Below, one piece after another: positions 57,635 to 64,000 of a DNA stretch of 64,000 bases (position 1 is the stretch's first letter; every line of letters starts with the position of its first letter). A program made the translations under genes and the position numbers. The notes below the pieces were generated by a model. The model had not been told where the DNA came from and searched no databases. It was given only the letters and a program-made list of their open reading frames with translations. This DNA is from CAZJLP01 sp964546955. GTDB taxonomy: Bacteria > Verrucomicrobiota > Verrucomicrobiia > Opitutales > Opitutaceae. The stretch spans positions 4,730 to 68,729 of the forward strand of contig CAZJLP010000023.1 of the NCBI GenBank assembly GCA_964546955.1, in the 5' to 3' direction.

Positions 57635-58738
57635 TCAAGATGGACTTGTCACGAGGAGAGGCGAGGGGGCGATCGCTGAAGCGCGATTTTGGGAGCTTCG
57701 ACCGGGCAGGCTGCGTGTGGTTGAAGCTAGGAGGAACTCGTCAGCGAAGGCTTTGAGGGCGGCTTCGTTTTCTTGAAAGGTTTTTTCGCCGTCGCGGACG
57801 AGATTGTCCATGTTGGGGAGGCTGGCGTTGTCCATCTCCGGTTCGGCGAAGGTGAGTTCGGGGTCGATGCGGAGGTACTGGGTAGGAGCGCCGATGCCTT
57901 TGAAAATTTGCGTCAGTTGGTAACGCACGGTTTCGGCGCCGCCGGAAAGGGCGATGTCGATCACGGGCTTGATCCAACCAATGCCGCCCCAGTTTTTGGC
58001 TTCGGAGAAGGAAAACCGGTTTTCAGTGCCGCCCGTGCCGAGAGAAAGGATTGCGATGTCACTGAACGACTTTCCCTTTCCTTCCGGACTCGCCAGGAAT
58101 TCGGCGGCTGCGCACAGCGCGGGATTGTTGGCAAACACACCGCCATCGATCAGCGGCCGGACTTCGCGGTTGAGCGCCTGGATGTTGGCCGGTTCGAAAT
58201 AGGTGGGCGCCGCGGAGGTGGCCCTTGCGACGTCGCGCACGAAAAAGTCGCGGCCAGGACAGTCTTGGGCACGGTTGTCGGCGGAGTTGAAGATCACCGC
58301 TTCGCGCTGCGCGATATCGTAGGCCGTGATCACGCAGGGTTTCACGAGCTGGCTGAGTTTGGTGTCCCCCAAATACTGCAGGAGGATCTTCTCCAACTCC
58401 TTGGCGGGATACTTTTCGTCGAGCGTGCCGAAGGCTGAGCTGATGCGTTTGAAGATCGGAATATCGAAGATGTCGTCGCCGAAATTGAGGTAGAGATCGA
58501 CCGCTTCGGAGGCGGAGAACTGAGGGCGATCCGGTGCGGCGGCGCTGGGGCACAAGTACAAACAGGTCAGAATCCCTCCGGTGCTGGTGCCGGCCACCAT
58601 ATCGAAGACATCCGCGATCTTCAGGTCGGCGTTGCCACTCTGCTCGCGCAGATAGGTTTCCAGCTTTGCCAACAAAGTGCCTGGGATAATCCCGCGGATA
58701 CCGCCGCCGTCGATCGAGAGGATTTTGAATTTTTTCAT
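57635..58738 (-). CDS. Patatin-like phospholipase
   Basis: A 367-residue lipase of the patatin family. ILSIDGGGIRGIIPGTLLAK holds the oxyanion glycines, MVAGTSTGGIL the nucleophile Ser52 in GTSTG, and PLIDGGVFANNP the catalytic Asp198 in DGG. There is no signal peptide, so it acts in the cytosol, probably on membrane phospholipid acyl chains. Similar proteins serve as effectors (CapV) in CBASS defence, but no cyclase or other defence gene is next to it, so a metabolic role is equally possible. The last ~25 residues are low complexity. Confidence 0.9.
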   Translation of the reverse strand: MKKFKILSIDGGGIRGIIPGTLLAKLETYLREQSGNADLKIADVFDMVAGTSTGGILTCLYLCPSAAAPDRPQFSASEAVDLYLNFGDDIFDIPIFKRISSAFGTLDEKYPAKELEKILLQYLGDTKLSQLVKPCVITAYDIAQREAVIFNSADNRAQDCPGRDFFVRDVARATSAAPTYFEPANIQALNREVRPLIDGGVFANNPALCAAAEFLASPEGKGKSFSDIAILSLGTGGTENRFSFSEAKNWGGIGWIKPVIDIALSGGAETVRYQLTQIFKGIGAPTQYLRIDPELTFAEPEMDNASLPNMDNLVRDGEKTFQENEAALKAFADEFLLASTTRSLPGRSSQNRASAIAPSPLLVTSPS

Positions 58739-58815
58739 GGGGAGTGCGTGTGTGAGCTTCTCTCAAGAGGAGATAGGAAATGCAGGGGCGGTGTTACGCT
58801 GCACTCTCGGCGGCA

Positions 58816-58924
58816 ATCGTTCTCGTTCTCATCCCCACAAATCCGAACTAAGGCTGGGCCTGCTATCGCTCATATGCTGCGGCGGAGGAAGCGAGAACGA
58901 GTAGGAGTAAGAGAACGAGAACGA
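58816..58924. repeat. GAGAACGAG-family long inverted repeat, copy D (left arm truncated)
   Basis: Left part 58816-58836 (ATCGTTCTCGTTCTCATCCC) keeps only about half of the arm; right arm 58891-58924 contains GAGAACGAGTAGGAGTAAGA complete. It lies between the patatin gene start and the end of the dehydrogenase-like gene. Confidence 0.85.
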
Positions 58925-58945
58925 AGGGACCGGCGGCGGAAGCAC

Positions 58946-58978
58946 AAAAAAGGGCGGCCCCCGTTGAGGGGCCGCCCT
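58946..58978 (-). terminator. Rho-independent terminator of the dehydrogenase-like gene
   Basis: On the minus strand GGGCGGCCCC pairs with GGGGCCGCCC around TCAAC, followed by six T (58946-58951 read in complement). It lies about 50 bases past the stop at 59025. Confidence 0.9.
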
Positions 58979-58988
58979 GGATCAAAAC

Positions 58989-59012
58989 CTGCGTGGAGCG
59001 AGCTGCTCGCTA
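58989..59012. repeat. Short palindrome GGAGCGAGC-TGCTCGCT
   Basis: GTGGAGCGAGCTGCTCGCTACAC is nearly its own complement over 23 bases. It sits between the stop codon at 59025 and the terminator hairpin at 58946. Palindromes of this type are dispersed in related genomes. Confidence 0.6.
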
Positions 59013-59024
59013 CACGTACTTAGA

Positions 59025-61817
59025 TTACTGGCCGACCAGGCTGAAGCGGTCGGAGCCGATGTTGAACATCGTCGAGGACGCGTTCTTGCCCGTAACCGTG
59101 ATGCGGATCTTGTGCGTGCCGGCGGCGGCGAACGTGACGGTGCCCACGGTGACTTCAGTGTAGCTCGGAGAAGCCGAGTACTGGTCGAGTGGACTGCCGA
59201 GGTTCACGCCGTCCACCGAGACCTGGCCGATGCCGCGGTTGGGGTGGATCTTCTGGCGATAGCGCAGTTGATACGTTCCGGCCGGAACGGTCGGGGTGGT
59301 GAATTCGATCGCATCACCCACGCCATCAGCGGTCAGGGCCTGCCAGACGCCACCGCTGGCGGCTGCCTCGCTAACGCTGCTGGTGGCCGCGCCGATGCCG
59401 ACCGGAGAGCCGGCTTCGGCTTCGAACGTGACGGTGGTCGGAGTCGGGCCGCCGGAGCCGCCCCAGATTTCAACCTCGGTATAGCTGTTCCAGAGGTTGA
59501 CCGAATTGCCATGACCAACGATACGGACATGAGTTGCGTTCGTGTCGGTGATGTCGAACGTTTCCAGGGCCGTGCTGGTGCCGCTGCTCACGACGCCCGT
59601 GCGGACGTTCGTGAACGTGGTGCCGTTCGTTGAGGTCTGGATGTCAAACGTCGATGTGCGGACGTTGCCGTTGTAGAAGGCGATCTTCACGAAGGCGACG
59701 CGCTTGCTCGAGCCGAGGTTGAACGTGATTGACTGTGGATTGCCGCTGGCGGACCAGCGGGTCGCGAGATTCCCATCGATCGCGTTGGCCGGGACGTTGC
59801 CATCATCGGCGGTCGCCGTGACCGAGGTGATGGGCAGCTTCGCATCGACCGGGCCCGTGCCCGGGACGAACGTAGCGGTGTAAGTCACGGAGCCAGCGGG
59901 AATCGTCACGTCGTGCGTCTGGGCGCCACCGTCGGACCAGGACGAGAAGTCCCAGGTTTGGCCGTTGGCCGACTGCCCGGAGGGCGCGCCGATCGTACGG
60001 GTGATCCCCTCGATCTGCGGAGGGAGGGGACCAGCGGCGCGCGGCGAACCGTCGAGCGTCAGCTGCAGGCCGGCCGGATTGGTCGCAAGCGTCACCGGCA
60101 CCATGCGCGGGTCGGCGATGGCCGACCCAGTGGCGGTGGCGCCGCAGCCATTCGTGACGGTGAGAGTCGCGCGGTAGCGAATCGTGCCGTCGCCGTGGAA
60201 CAGCGTCGGCACCGTGAACGTGCCGCTGGTCACACCGCTCACCTGACGCAGCGGATGCGTGTGGGCGTCGTGGATGATTTCGATGTTCCAGCTGTAGTTG
60301 GCTACCGGAACGTCGGCGGAAGCCGAGCCGGAGAAGGTGACGGTGTCGCCCGCTTTCACGGAACTCGGCGTAACTGTGACGCTCGAGATCGTCGGGGGCG
60401 TACAGTTGGCGACATTCAGCGTGACCGAGTTGCTGTTCGTGGTCGTACCGGTGGCGCTGGCAACCGCGCGGTAGCTGGCGCCGTCATCGGCCAACGTCGG
60501 AGTGAAGGTGTAGCTCGCGCTGGTCGCGCCTGAGATGTTGACGAAGCTGGTCGAGTCCGGATTGGCGCGCTGCCACTGGTAGGACACCGTGCAGTTCGAC
60601 GAGGTGGACACCGACAGCGTCAGGGGCTGACCGGGCGGAACGGTCGGCGGAACGGACGGGTGGGTCACCCAGCCGATGGTGCAGCCGGGGCCGCCGGGGC
60701 CGCTGATCTTGCGGAGTACGCCGCCGTGGCCGCGGGCCAGGTAGTACATGTTGCCCTGCGGGTCGATTTCGAGGTCGACGGGATCATCGATTCCCGTGGC
60801 GAAGCCACTCGACGTGGCCGGACTCGTCGGATTGATGAAGCGGATCCAGCCGGCGCAGAAGTCGGTGTAGAAGTAACGTCCGGCGTAGGCGCTGCCGAAG
60901 GTGTTGGTCTGGGGATTGTAAAACACGCTCGAGGTGATGGCGCAGACGTTCGGGCGTTGCACGGCGTAGTGGTGGACCGGATTGGTCATGCCGGAGACCG
61001 AGCAGGAGCCTTCGCACTGGGGCCAGCCGTAGTTGCGACCGGCGCCGCCTTCGTTGATTTCTTCGCGGGTGGCGTCGCCGACGTCATTGATGAACATGCG
61101 ACCCGTGCCCGGTTGGAAGGAAAAGCGGTAGGGATTGCGCAGACCGCGAGCCCAGATCGACTGATTGGCGCCGGTCGTTTGACTGAGGAAGGGATTGTCG
61201 CTCGGGATCGTTCCGTCCTTGTTGATGCGAAGGATTTTTCCAAAGCGCGAAGTCAACGACGGGGAATTGGACGAGTTCTGGTGGTCGCCGACAGCGATGT
61301 AGAGTTTGCCGTCGGGGCCAAAATGCAGGTCGCCGCCGTTGTGATTGATGTTGCCGGCACTCGGCAGGTCCATGAGCACCATTTCGCTGCCGGACTGGAC
61401 AAGGTCGGGGTTGGTGGCGCTGGCGGTAAACCGGCTGATCCGGTTGTGTATGTTCGGAGAGGTTGCCGTATAATAGATGTAGACAAACCGGTTGGTTGCG
61501 AAATCAGGGTCGAACGCAATGCCGAGGACACCTCGTTCGCCATCGGTGCTGGTCGAAAGGGTGATGAAGGGCGTGGGCAGGAGGGCGTTGTTTTTCACGA
61601 TACGCACCCGACCGCCCTCTTCGCAGACGAAGAAGCGACCATCGGGTGCGCGCGTGACCGCAGTCGGTCCCGAGAGACCTGAGGCGATCGTGGTTTCGGT
61701 AAATCCCGAAGGGAGGGTCGCGCCTTGCACAGGCGTGACCAGACTGACGAGAAGTGAGGCACCAAGCCACAGCCCATGCCGCAGCTGACGCAGCTTATGA
61801 CTAAGCGAGCGATTCAT
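59025..61817 (-). CDS. Secreted multidomain protein: soluble sugar dehydrogenase-like propeller plus Ig-like, discoidin and carbohydrate-binding modules
   Basis: A 930-residue secreted protein (signal peptide to ~residue 32, VTPVQG). Residues ~35-370 form a glucose/sorbosone dehydrogenase-type beta-propeller: SGLSGPTAVTRAPDGRFFVC, NHNGGDLHFGPDGKLYIAVG, IWARGLRNPYRFSFQPGTGR, GRNYGWPQCEG. Then Ig-like (~390-470) and PKD-like (~475-565) domains, a short linker domain (~570-655), an F5/8 type C (discoidin) domain (~660-775: LGSSKRVAFVKIAFYNGNVR) and a CBM6/35 domain (~795-930: FEAEAGSPVGIG; YQLRYRQKIHPNRGIGQVSV). The propeller probably oxidises sugars using PQQ; the modules bind glycans. Whether it is catalytically active cannot be judged here. 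Confidence 0.9.
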   Translation of the reverse strand: MNRSLSHKLRQLRHGLWLGASLLVSLVTPVQGATLPSGFTETTIASGLSGPTAVTRAPDGRFFVCEEGGRVRIVKNNALLPTPFITLSTSTDGERGVLGIAFDPDFATNRFVYIYYTATSPNIHNRISRFTASATNPDLVQSGSEMVLMDLPSAGNINHNGGDLHFGPDGKLYIAVGDHQNSSNSPSLTSRFGKILRINKDGTIPSDNPFLSQTTGANQSIWARGLRNPYRFSFQPGTGRMFINDVGDATREEINEGGAGRNYGWPQCEGSCSVSGMTNPVHHYAVQRPNVCAITSSVFYNPQTNTFGSAYAGRYFYTDFCAGWIRFINPTSPATSSGFATGIDDPVDLEIDPQGNMYYLARGHGGVLRKISGPGGPGCTIGWVTHPSVPPTVPPGQPLTLSVSTSSNCTVSYQWQRANPDSTSFVNISGATSASYTFTPTLADDGASYRAVASATGTTTNSNSVTLNVANCTPPTISSVTVTPSSVKAGDTVTFSGSASADVPVANYSWNIEIIHDAHTHPLRQVSGVTSGTFTVPTLFHGDGTIRYRATLTVTNGCGATATGSAIADPRMVPVTLATNPAGLQLTLDGSPRAAGPLPPQIEGITRTIGAPSGQSANGQTWDFSSWSDGGAQTHDVTIPAGSVTYTATFVPGTGPVDAKLPITSVTATADDGNVPANAIDGNLATRWSASGNPQSITFNLGSSKRVAFVKIAFYNGNVRTSTFDIQTSTNGTTFTNVRTGVVSSGTSTALETFDITDTNATHVRIVGHGNSVNLWNSYTEVEIWGGSGGPTPTTVTFEAEAGSPVGIGAATSSVSEAAASGGVWQALTADGVGDAIEFTTPTVPAGTYQLRYRQKIHPNRGIGQVSVDGVNLGSPLDQYSASPSYTEVTVGTVTFAAAGTHKIRITVTGKNASSTMFNIGSDRFSLVGQ

Positions 61818-62278
61818 ATAGGGTAGAAATAAACGTGACGGTTTTAACCAGGAAAACGCGCGACGTAAGGGAATCCGCGGGGTGAGCGAGGTGGGGTCAT
61901 GTGGGGTGTCCCGCTTCGCCAGAGCCCACAGACCTCATAATGGGCCGGCAGTCCACGCTTTTTCTGCTATAATTGTTGAGCTGGGCGTTTATTGCAGCGG
62001 CTTGGCGCTTGAGCGCCCGTCTGGGGCGTTTTGCAACGCGTCGATGAGGCTGGCGCGCAGGGTCTGCGTCTCTGACGCGGATCGTCGGCCCCTCGCTCAT
62101 GCTCGTAGCCACGGGCTTTTGCTGTGCTGGCCAATGAGAAGTGAGGACTGAGCGATAAAAGATGAGCGATGCGCGGCCGACTCGCCGGCTCTCGCCGCTA
62201 CGAGAGGTTCGCTCGTTGGAGCAACAAAAAAGGCGCGGCTGTGAAGCCGCGCCAAAGAGGGACGAGTTTAGCGATCGT
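61818..62278. other. Intergenic region between dehydrogenase-like and hydrolase genes
   Basis: About 460 bases. It must hold the promoter of the dehydrogenase-like gene (minus strand) and it holds the terminator of the hydrolase (62226-62253). A TATAAT at 61968 on the plus strand has no matching -35 and no gene behind it. An AATGAG/GAGCGA degenerate repeat lies at 62141-62170. No gene supported. Confidence 0.5.
62226..62253 (-). terminator. Rho-independent terminator of the GH88/GH105 gene
   Basis: GGCGCGGCT (62232-62240) and AGCCGCGCC (62245-62253) form a perfect nine-base stem with a four-base loop; six A on the plus strand give the T run on the minus strand. Confidence 0.92.
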
Positions 62279-63544
62279 TCAGCGCAGGAGCGCGGTGGCG
62301 CACCACAGCACGGGGGCTTGGCCGTGCATGTCGCCGACGATGCGCTGACGGGCGAGGTAGTAGGCGCGGCCATCGGGGCCGTCCTCGCCGGTGGTGCGAT
62401 AAACGTTGGTACCCTGACAAACTTCGCGAATATCGCTCTTTTCGTCGAGGTAGGTCGTGAGTGCGAGCCAGGCTTTCTTAGCCGCGGGACCGTACGTCTT
62501 TTCGTCGAGCCAACCTTCCTTCACGCCCGTAATGAACGCGAAGGCGAACATGCCGGTGCAGGAGGATTCGGGCCAGGAAGCGGGATCGTCGATCAACTGA
62601 TGCCACATCCCGTCTTTATCCTGATGCTTCAGCAGCGTTTCCATCATGAGCTTGTAACCCTTCATGATGCGTTCGCGATGTGGGTTATCCTGCGGCAGCG
62701 ACCGCAGTAGCTCCGCGGATCCCGCCGCCATCCAGCCGTTCCCGCGCCCCCAGAAATAGGCAGTCTTTTGGTCGTGATAGAACAAGCCATTTTCCTTCTG
62801 CAAGGTGTCGAGGTACAACACCATTTCCTTCGCGGCGCGGTCGATGTACTTGCGGTCGTTTGTGGCGCGATAGGCCTGCGCCTGAGCCATGGTGATCATG
62901 AACATGTCATCGATCCACAGGCGCGTCTGCCACGTGTAGCCATCCGCCATGTATTTTTTGCCCTGATCCGAGAGCTTGCCGTTTTCCATGCCGGGGCGGT
63001 TGCCTGGGAAGAATTTTCCAAGCAAGGGATGCTTCATGGGCCAGTTGTACTCCGGTACAGCCCATTGGAAGTCCGCCATAGACAGACCCAGATCGAGGTA
63101 CTTTTTTTCCTGGGTCTGCATGTAGAGTTCGAGCGGTACCGCGGCGAAAACGGTGTGATCGACGTGATCGGGCGCAGGAACCATCTCTCTGATATCGATG
63201 TTCCCGCGAGCGTTCGCGTAAGGGTGGTCTGGGGATGGAGCCTTGACGGGCCCCAGCAGAGGCTCGAAGCGTTTGATCAAGCCGGCCTTCGCCGCTTCGT
63301 CCTGCGTGAGCTTGGTGAACGTCAAGGAGCCCCACCACGTGCAGACTTCGGGGTAGGTGATACGCTCGGGCTTGCCAGGGCGGCCGAAGTTTTGGTGAGG
63401 GACTTCAAGGAACCGTTTTACGACGCGGTCGCCGATTTCCTTTGGCGACTTGCCGGCGGGCCAAGGGCCCAAGTCGACCTTGGCCGCCGATGCGGCCGCG
63501 GTGACGAGACAGAGGGACACTGCGAGCAGTAGGGATGCTTTCAT
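62279..63544 (-). CDS. Secreted GH88/GH105 unsaturated glycosyl hydrolase (YteR-like)
   Basis: A 421-residue enzyme starting MKASLLLAVSLCLVTAAASA (signal peptide). The alpha/alpha-barrel carries the family's marks: ITYPEVCTWWGSLTFTKLTQ, MADGYTWQTRLWIDDMFMIT (catalytic Asp in WIDD), GLFYHDQKTAYFWGRGNGWM and SSCTGMFAFAFITG. Such enzymes remove the unsaturated uronic acid left by polysaccharide lyases, for example from rhamnogalacturonan. No lyase gene is in view. The start at 63544 gives the signal peptide; an upstream frame of 39 codons is not signal-like. It supports a plant or algal polysaccharide lifestyle. Confidence 0.92.
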   Translation of the reverse strand: MKASLLLAVSLCLVTAAASAAKVDLGPWPAGKSPKEIGDRVVKRFLEVPHQNFGRPGKPERITYPEVCTWWGSLTFTKLTQDEAAKAGLIKRFEPLLGPVKAPSPDHPYANARGNIDIREMVPAPDHVDHTVFAAVPLELYMQTQEKKYLDLGLSMADFQWAVPEYNWPMKHPLLGKFFPGNRPGMENGKLSDQGKKYMADGYTWQTRLWIDDMFMITMAQAQAYRATNDRKYIDRAAKEMVLYLDTLQKENGLFYHDQKTAYFWGRGNGWMAAGSAELLRSLPQDNPHRERIMKGYKLMMETLLKHQDKDGMWHQLIDDPASWPESSCTGMFAFAFITGVKEGWLDEKTYGPAAKKAWLALTTYLDEKSDIREVCQGTNVYRTTGEDGPDGRAYYLARQRIVGDMHGQAPVLWCATALLR

Positions 63545-63748
63545 AGGGTTGTAGTGATAAACCGATAGGCAGAAATCACCGCGTCTCCGGGGAAGCCAGG
63601 TCCCGAATTCAAGGGTGCGTTTGCCAGGAGCCGAGTGGGCACGGGGGGAAGGGGCCCGCATTCAATTGCGCGACGCGCGGGCTCGTCGAGCACAGAATCG
63701 CGCACGTGTACGACTGCGGAGGCCGGAAGGGATGACTTCCACAGGCAT

Positions 63749-63774
63749 AAAAAAACCCGCGGGTACCGCGGGTT
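63749..63774 (-). terminator. Rho-independent terminator of efp
   Basis: AACCCGCGG (63754-63762) and CCGCGGGTT (63766-63774) form a perfect stem with a three-base loop; seven A on the plus strand give a T run on the minus strand, about 25 bases after the efp stop. Confidence 0.9.
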
Positions 63775-63797
63775 GTTAATGACCGATGGGCGGTCGA

Positions 63798-64000
63798 TTA
63801 CGCGCGTCCGAGGTACGAGCCGTCCGCGGTGCTGATGCGGATGATTTCGCCTTCCTTGACGAAGAGCGGGACGTGCACGACCAAGCCGGTCTCGAGTTTG
63901 GCGGGTTTTTGCACGTTGCTGGCGGTGTCGCCCTTGATGCCTTCAGCGCTTTCCACGACCTTGAGGTTCACGGCGGAGGGGAGGTCGATGGTGATCGGTT
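63798..64000 (-). CDS. efp: Elongation factor P, C-terminal part (cut by window edge)
   Basis: The last 66 codons of EF-P, running off the right edge. The visible sequence begins PITIDLPSAVNLKVVESAEG and includes IKGDTASNVQKPAKLETG, the conserved OB-fold III signature of EF-P (GDTA..KPA.LETG), then VHVPLFVKEGEIIRISTADG and ends YLGRA. EF-P enters the ribosome E site and relieves stalling at proline stretches. The modified lysine lies in the missing N-terminal domain. Confidence 0.95.
   Translation of the reverse strand, partial: PITIDLPSAVNLKVVESAEGIKGDTASNVQKPAKLETGLVVHVPLFVKEGEIIRISTADGSYLGRA

Noticed and set aside
57635..58738. Patatin gene as part of a CBASS-type defence island
   Set aside because: No cyclic-nucleotide synthase, HORMA/TRIP13, ubiquitin-like or other defence gene is nearby; the lipase alone does not support it.
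61968..62151. Small plus-strand gene behind a TATAAT
   Set aside because: No -35 element, no ribosome site, and the 89-codon frame spanning the TATAAT has no protein-like features.

Overview
The window looks like a chromosomal piece of a Verrucomicrobiota bacterium, most likely of the family Opitutaceae. The inference rests on high GC, weak or absent Shine-Dalgarno sequences, a TonB-dependent receptor with the plug style common in Opitutaceae, many polysaccharide-acting secreted enzymes, and intergenic palindromes of the kind common in that group. No rRNA, CRISPR array, integrase or intact insertion sequence was seen. Three runs of ten N (51055, 52544 and 53523) mark assembly gaps inside genes.

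Region 1 (1-17.6 kb, minus strand) is most of an extracellular contractile injection system (eCIS, related to Afp/PVC). In transcription order it encodes a very large sheath, a tube, a CxxC-containing protein, a Pro/Ala-rich protein, a DUF4255 cap protein, an AAA+ ATPase, a small conserved tail protein, a CIS_tube-domain protein, a LysM protein, a gp27-like hub, a gp5-like OB protein, a PAAR-like tip, a gp25-like wedge, two baseplate-J proteins and the start of a gpI-like tail protein. Fibres, tape measure and cargo would lie beyond the left edge. Most junctions are ATGA overlaps, except for one unexplained gap of about 350 bp.

Region 2 (18-27 kb, minus strand) holds a conserved hypothetical gene, then a compact locus: a sigma54-type response regulator, a secreted coiled-coil protein, an outer-membrane beta-barrel, a second secreted coiled-coil protein paralogous to the first, and a membrane histidine kinase. 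Two good sigma54 promoter matches lie in front of the regulator and in front of the beta-barrel gene. This suggests a self-amplifying, envelope-sensing system, and I do not recognise its structural proteins.

Region 3 (27-46.7 kb) is largely housekeeping and envelope: two glycosyltransferases, an ElyC/YdcF-like protein, tRNA-His, an EEP-family hydrolase, trpA, a REC-GGDEF protein, an LpxH-like phosphoesterase, a lipid kinase, miaA, a TolC-like protein, a SurA/PpiD-like chaperone, a YihY/BrkB protein, a GYF_2 membrane protein, argS and a pyrimidine-nucleoside phosphorylase.

Region 4 (46.7-64 kb) is accessory and degradative: two tandem GH18 chitinases with FN3 repeats, a debris zone with a third chitinase-like N-terminal fragment, a membrane EEP protein, an RlmI-like methyltransferase, a TonB receptor, a decayed lipoprotein gene, a patatin-like lipase, a multidomain soluble sugar dehydrogenase-like protein, a GH88/GH105 hydrolase and the 3' end of efp. 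Several families of inverted repeats sit only between genes, notably four copies of a GAGAACGAG-type palindrome.
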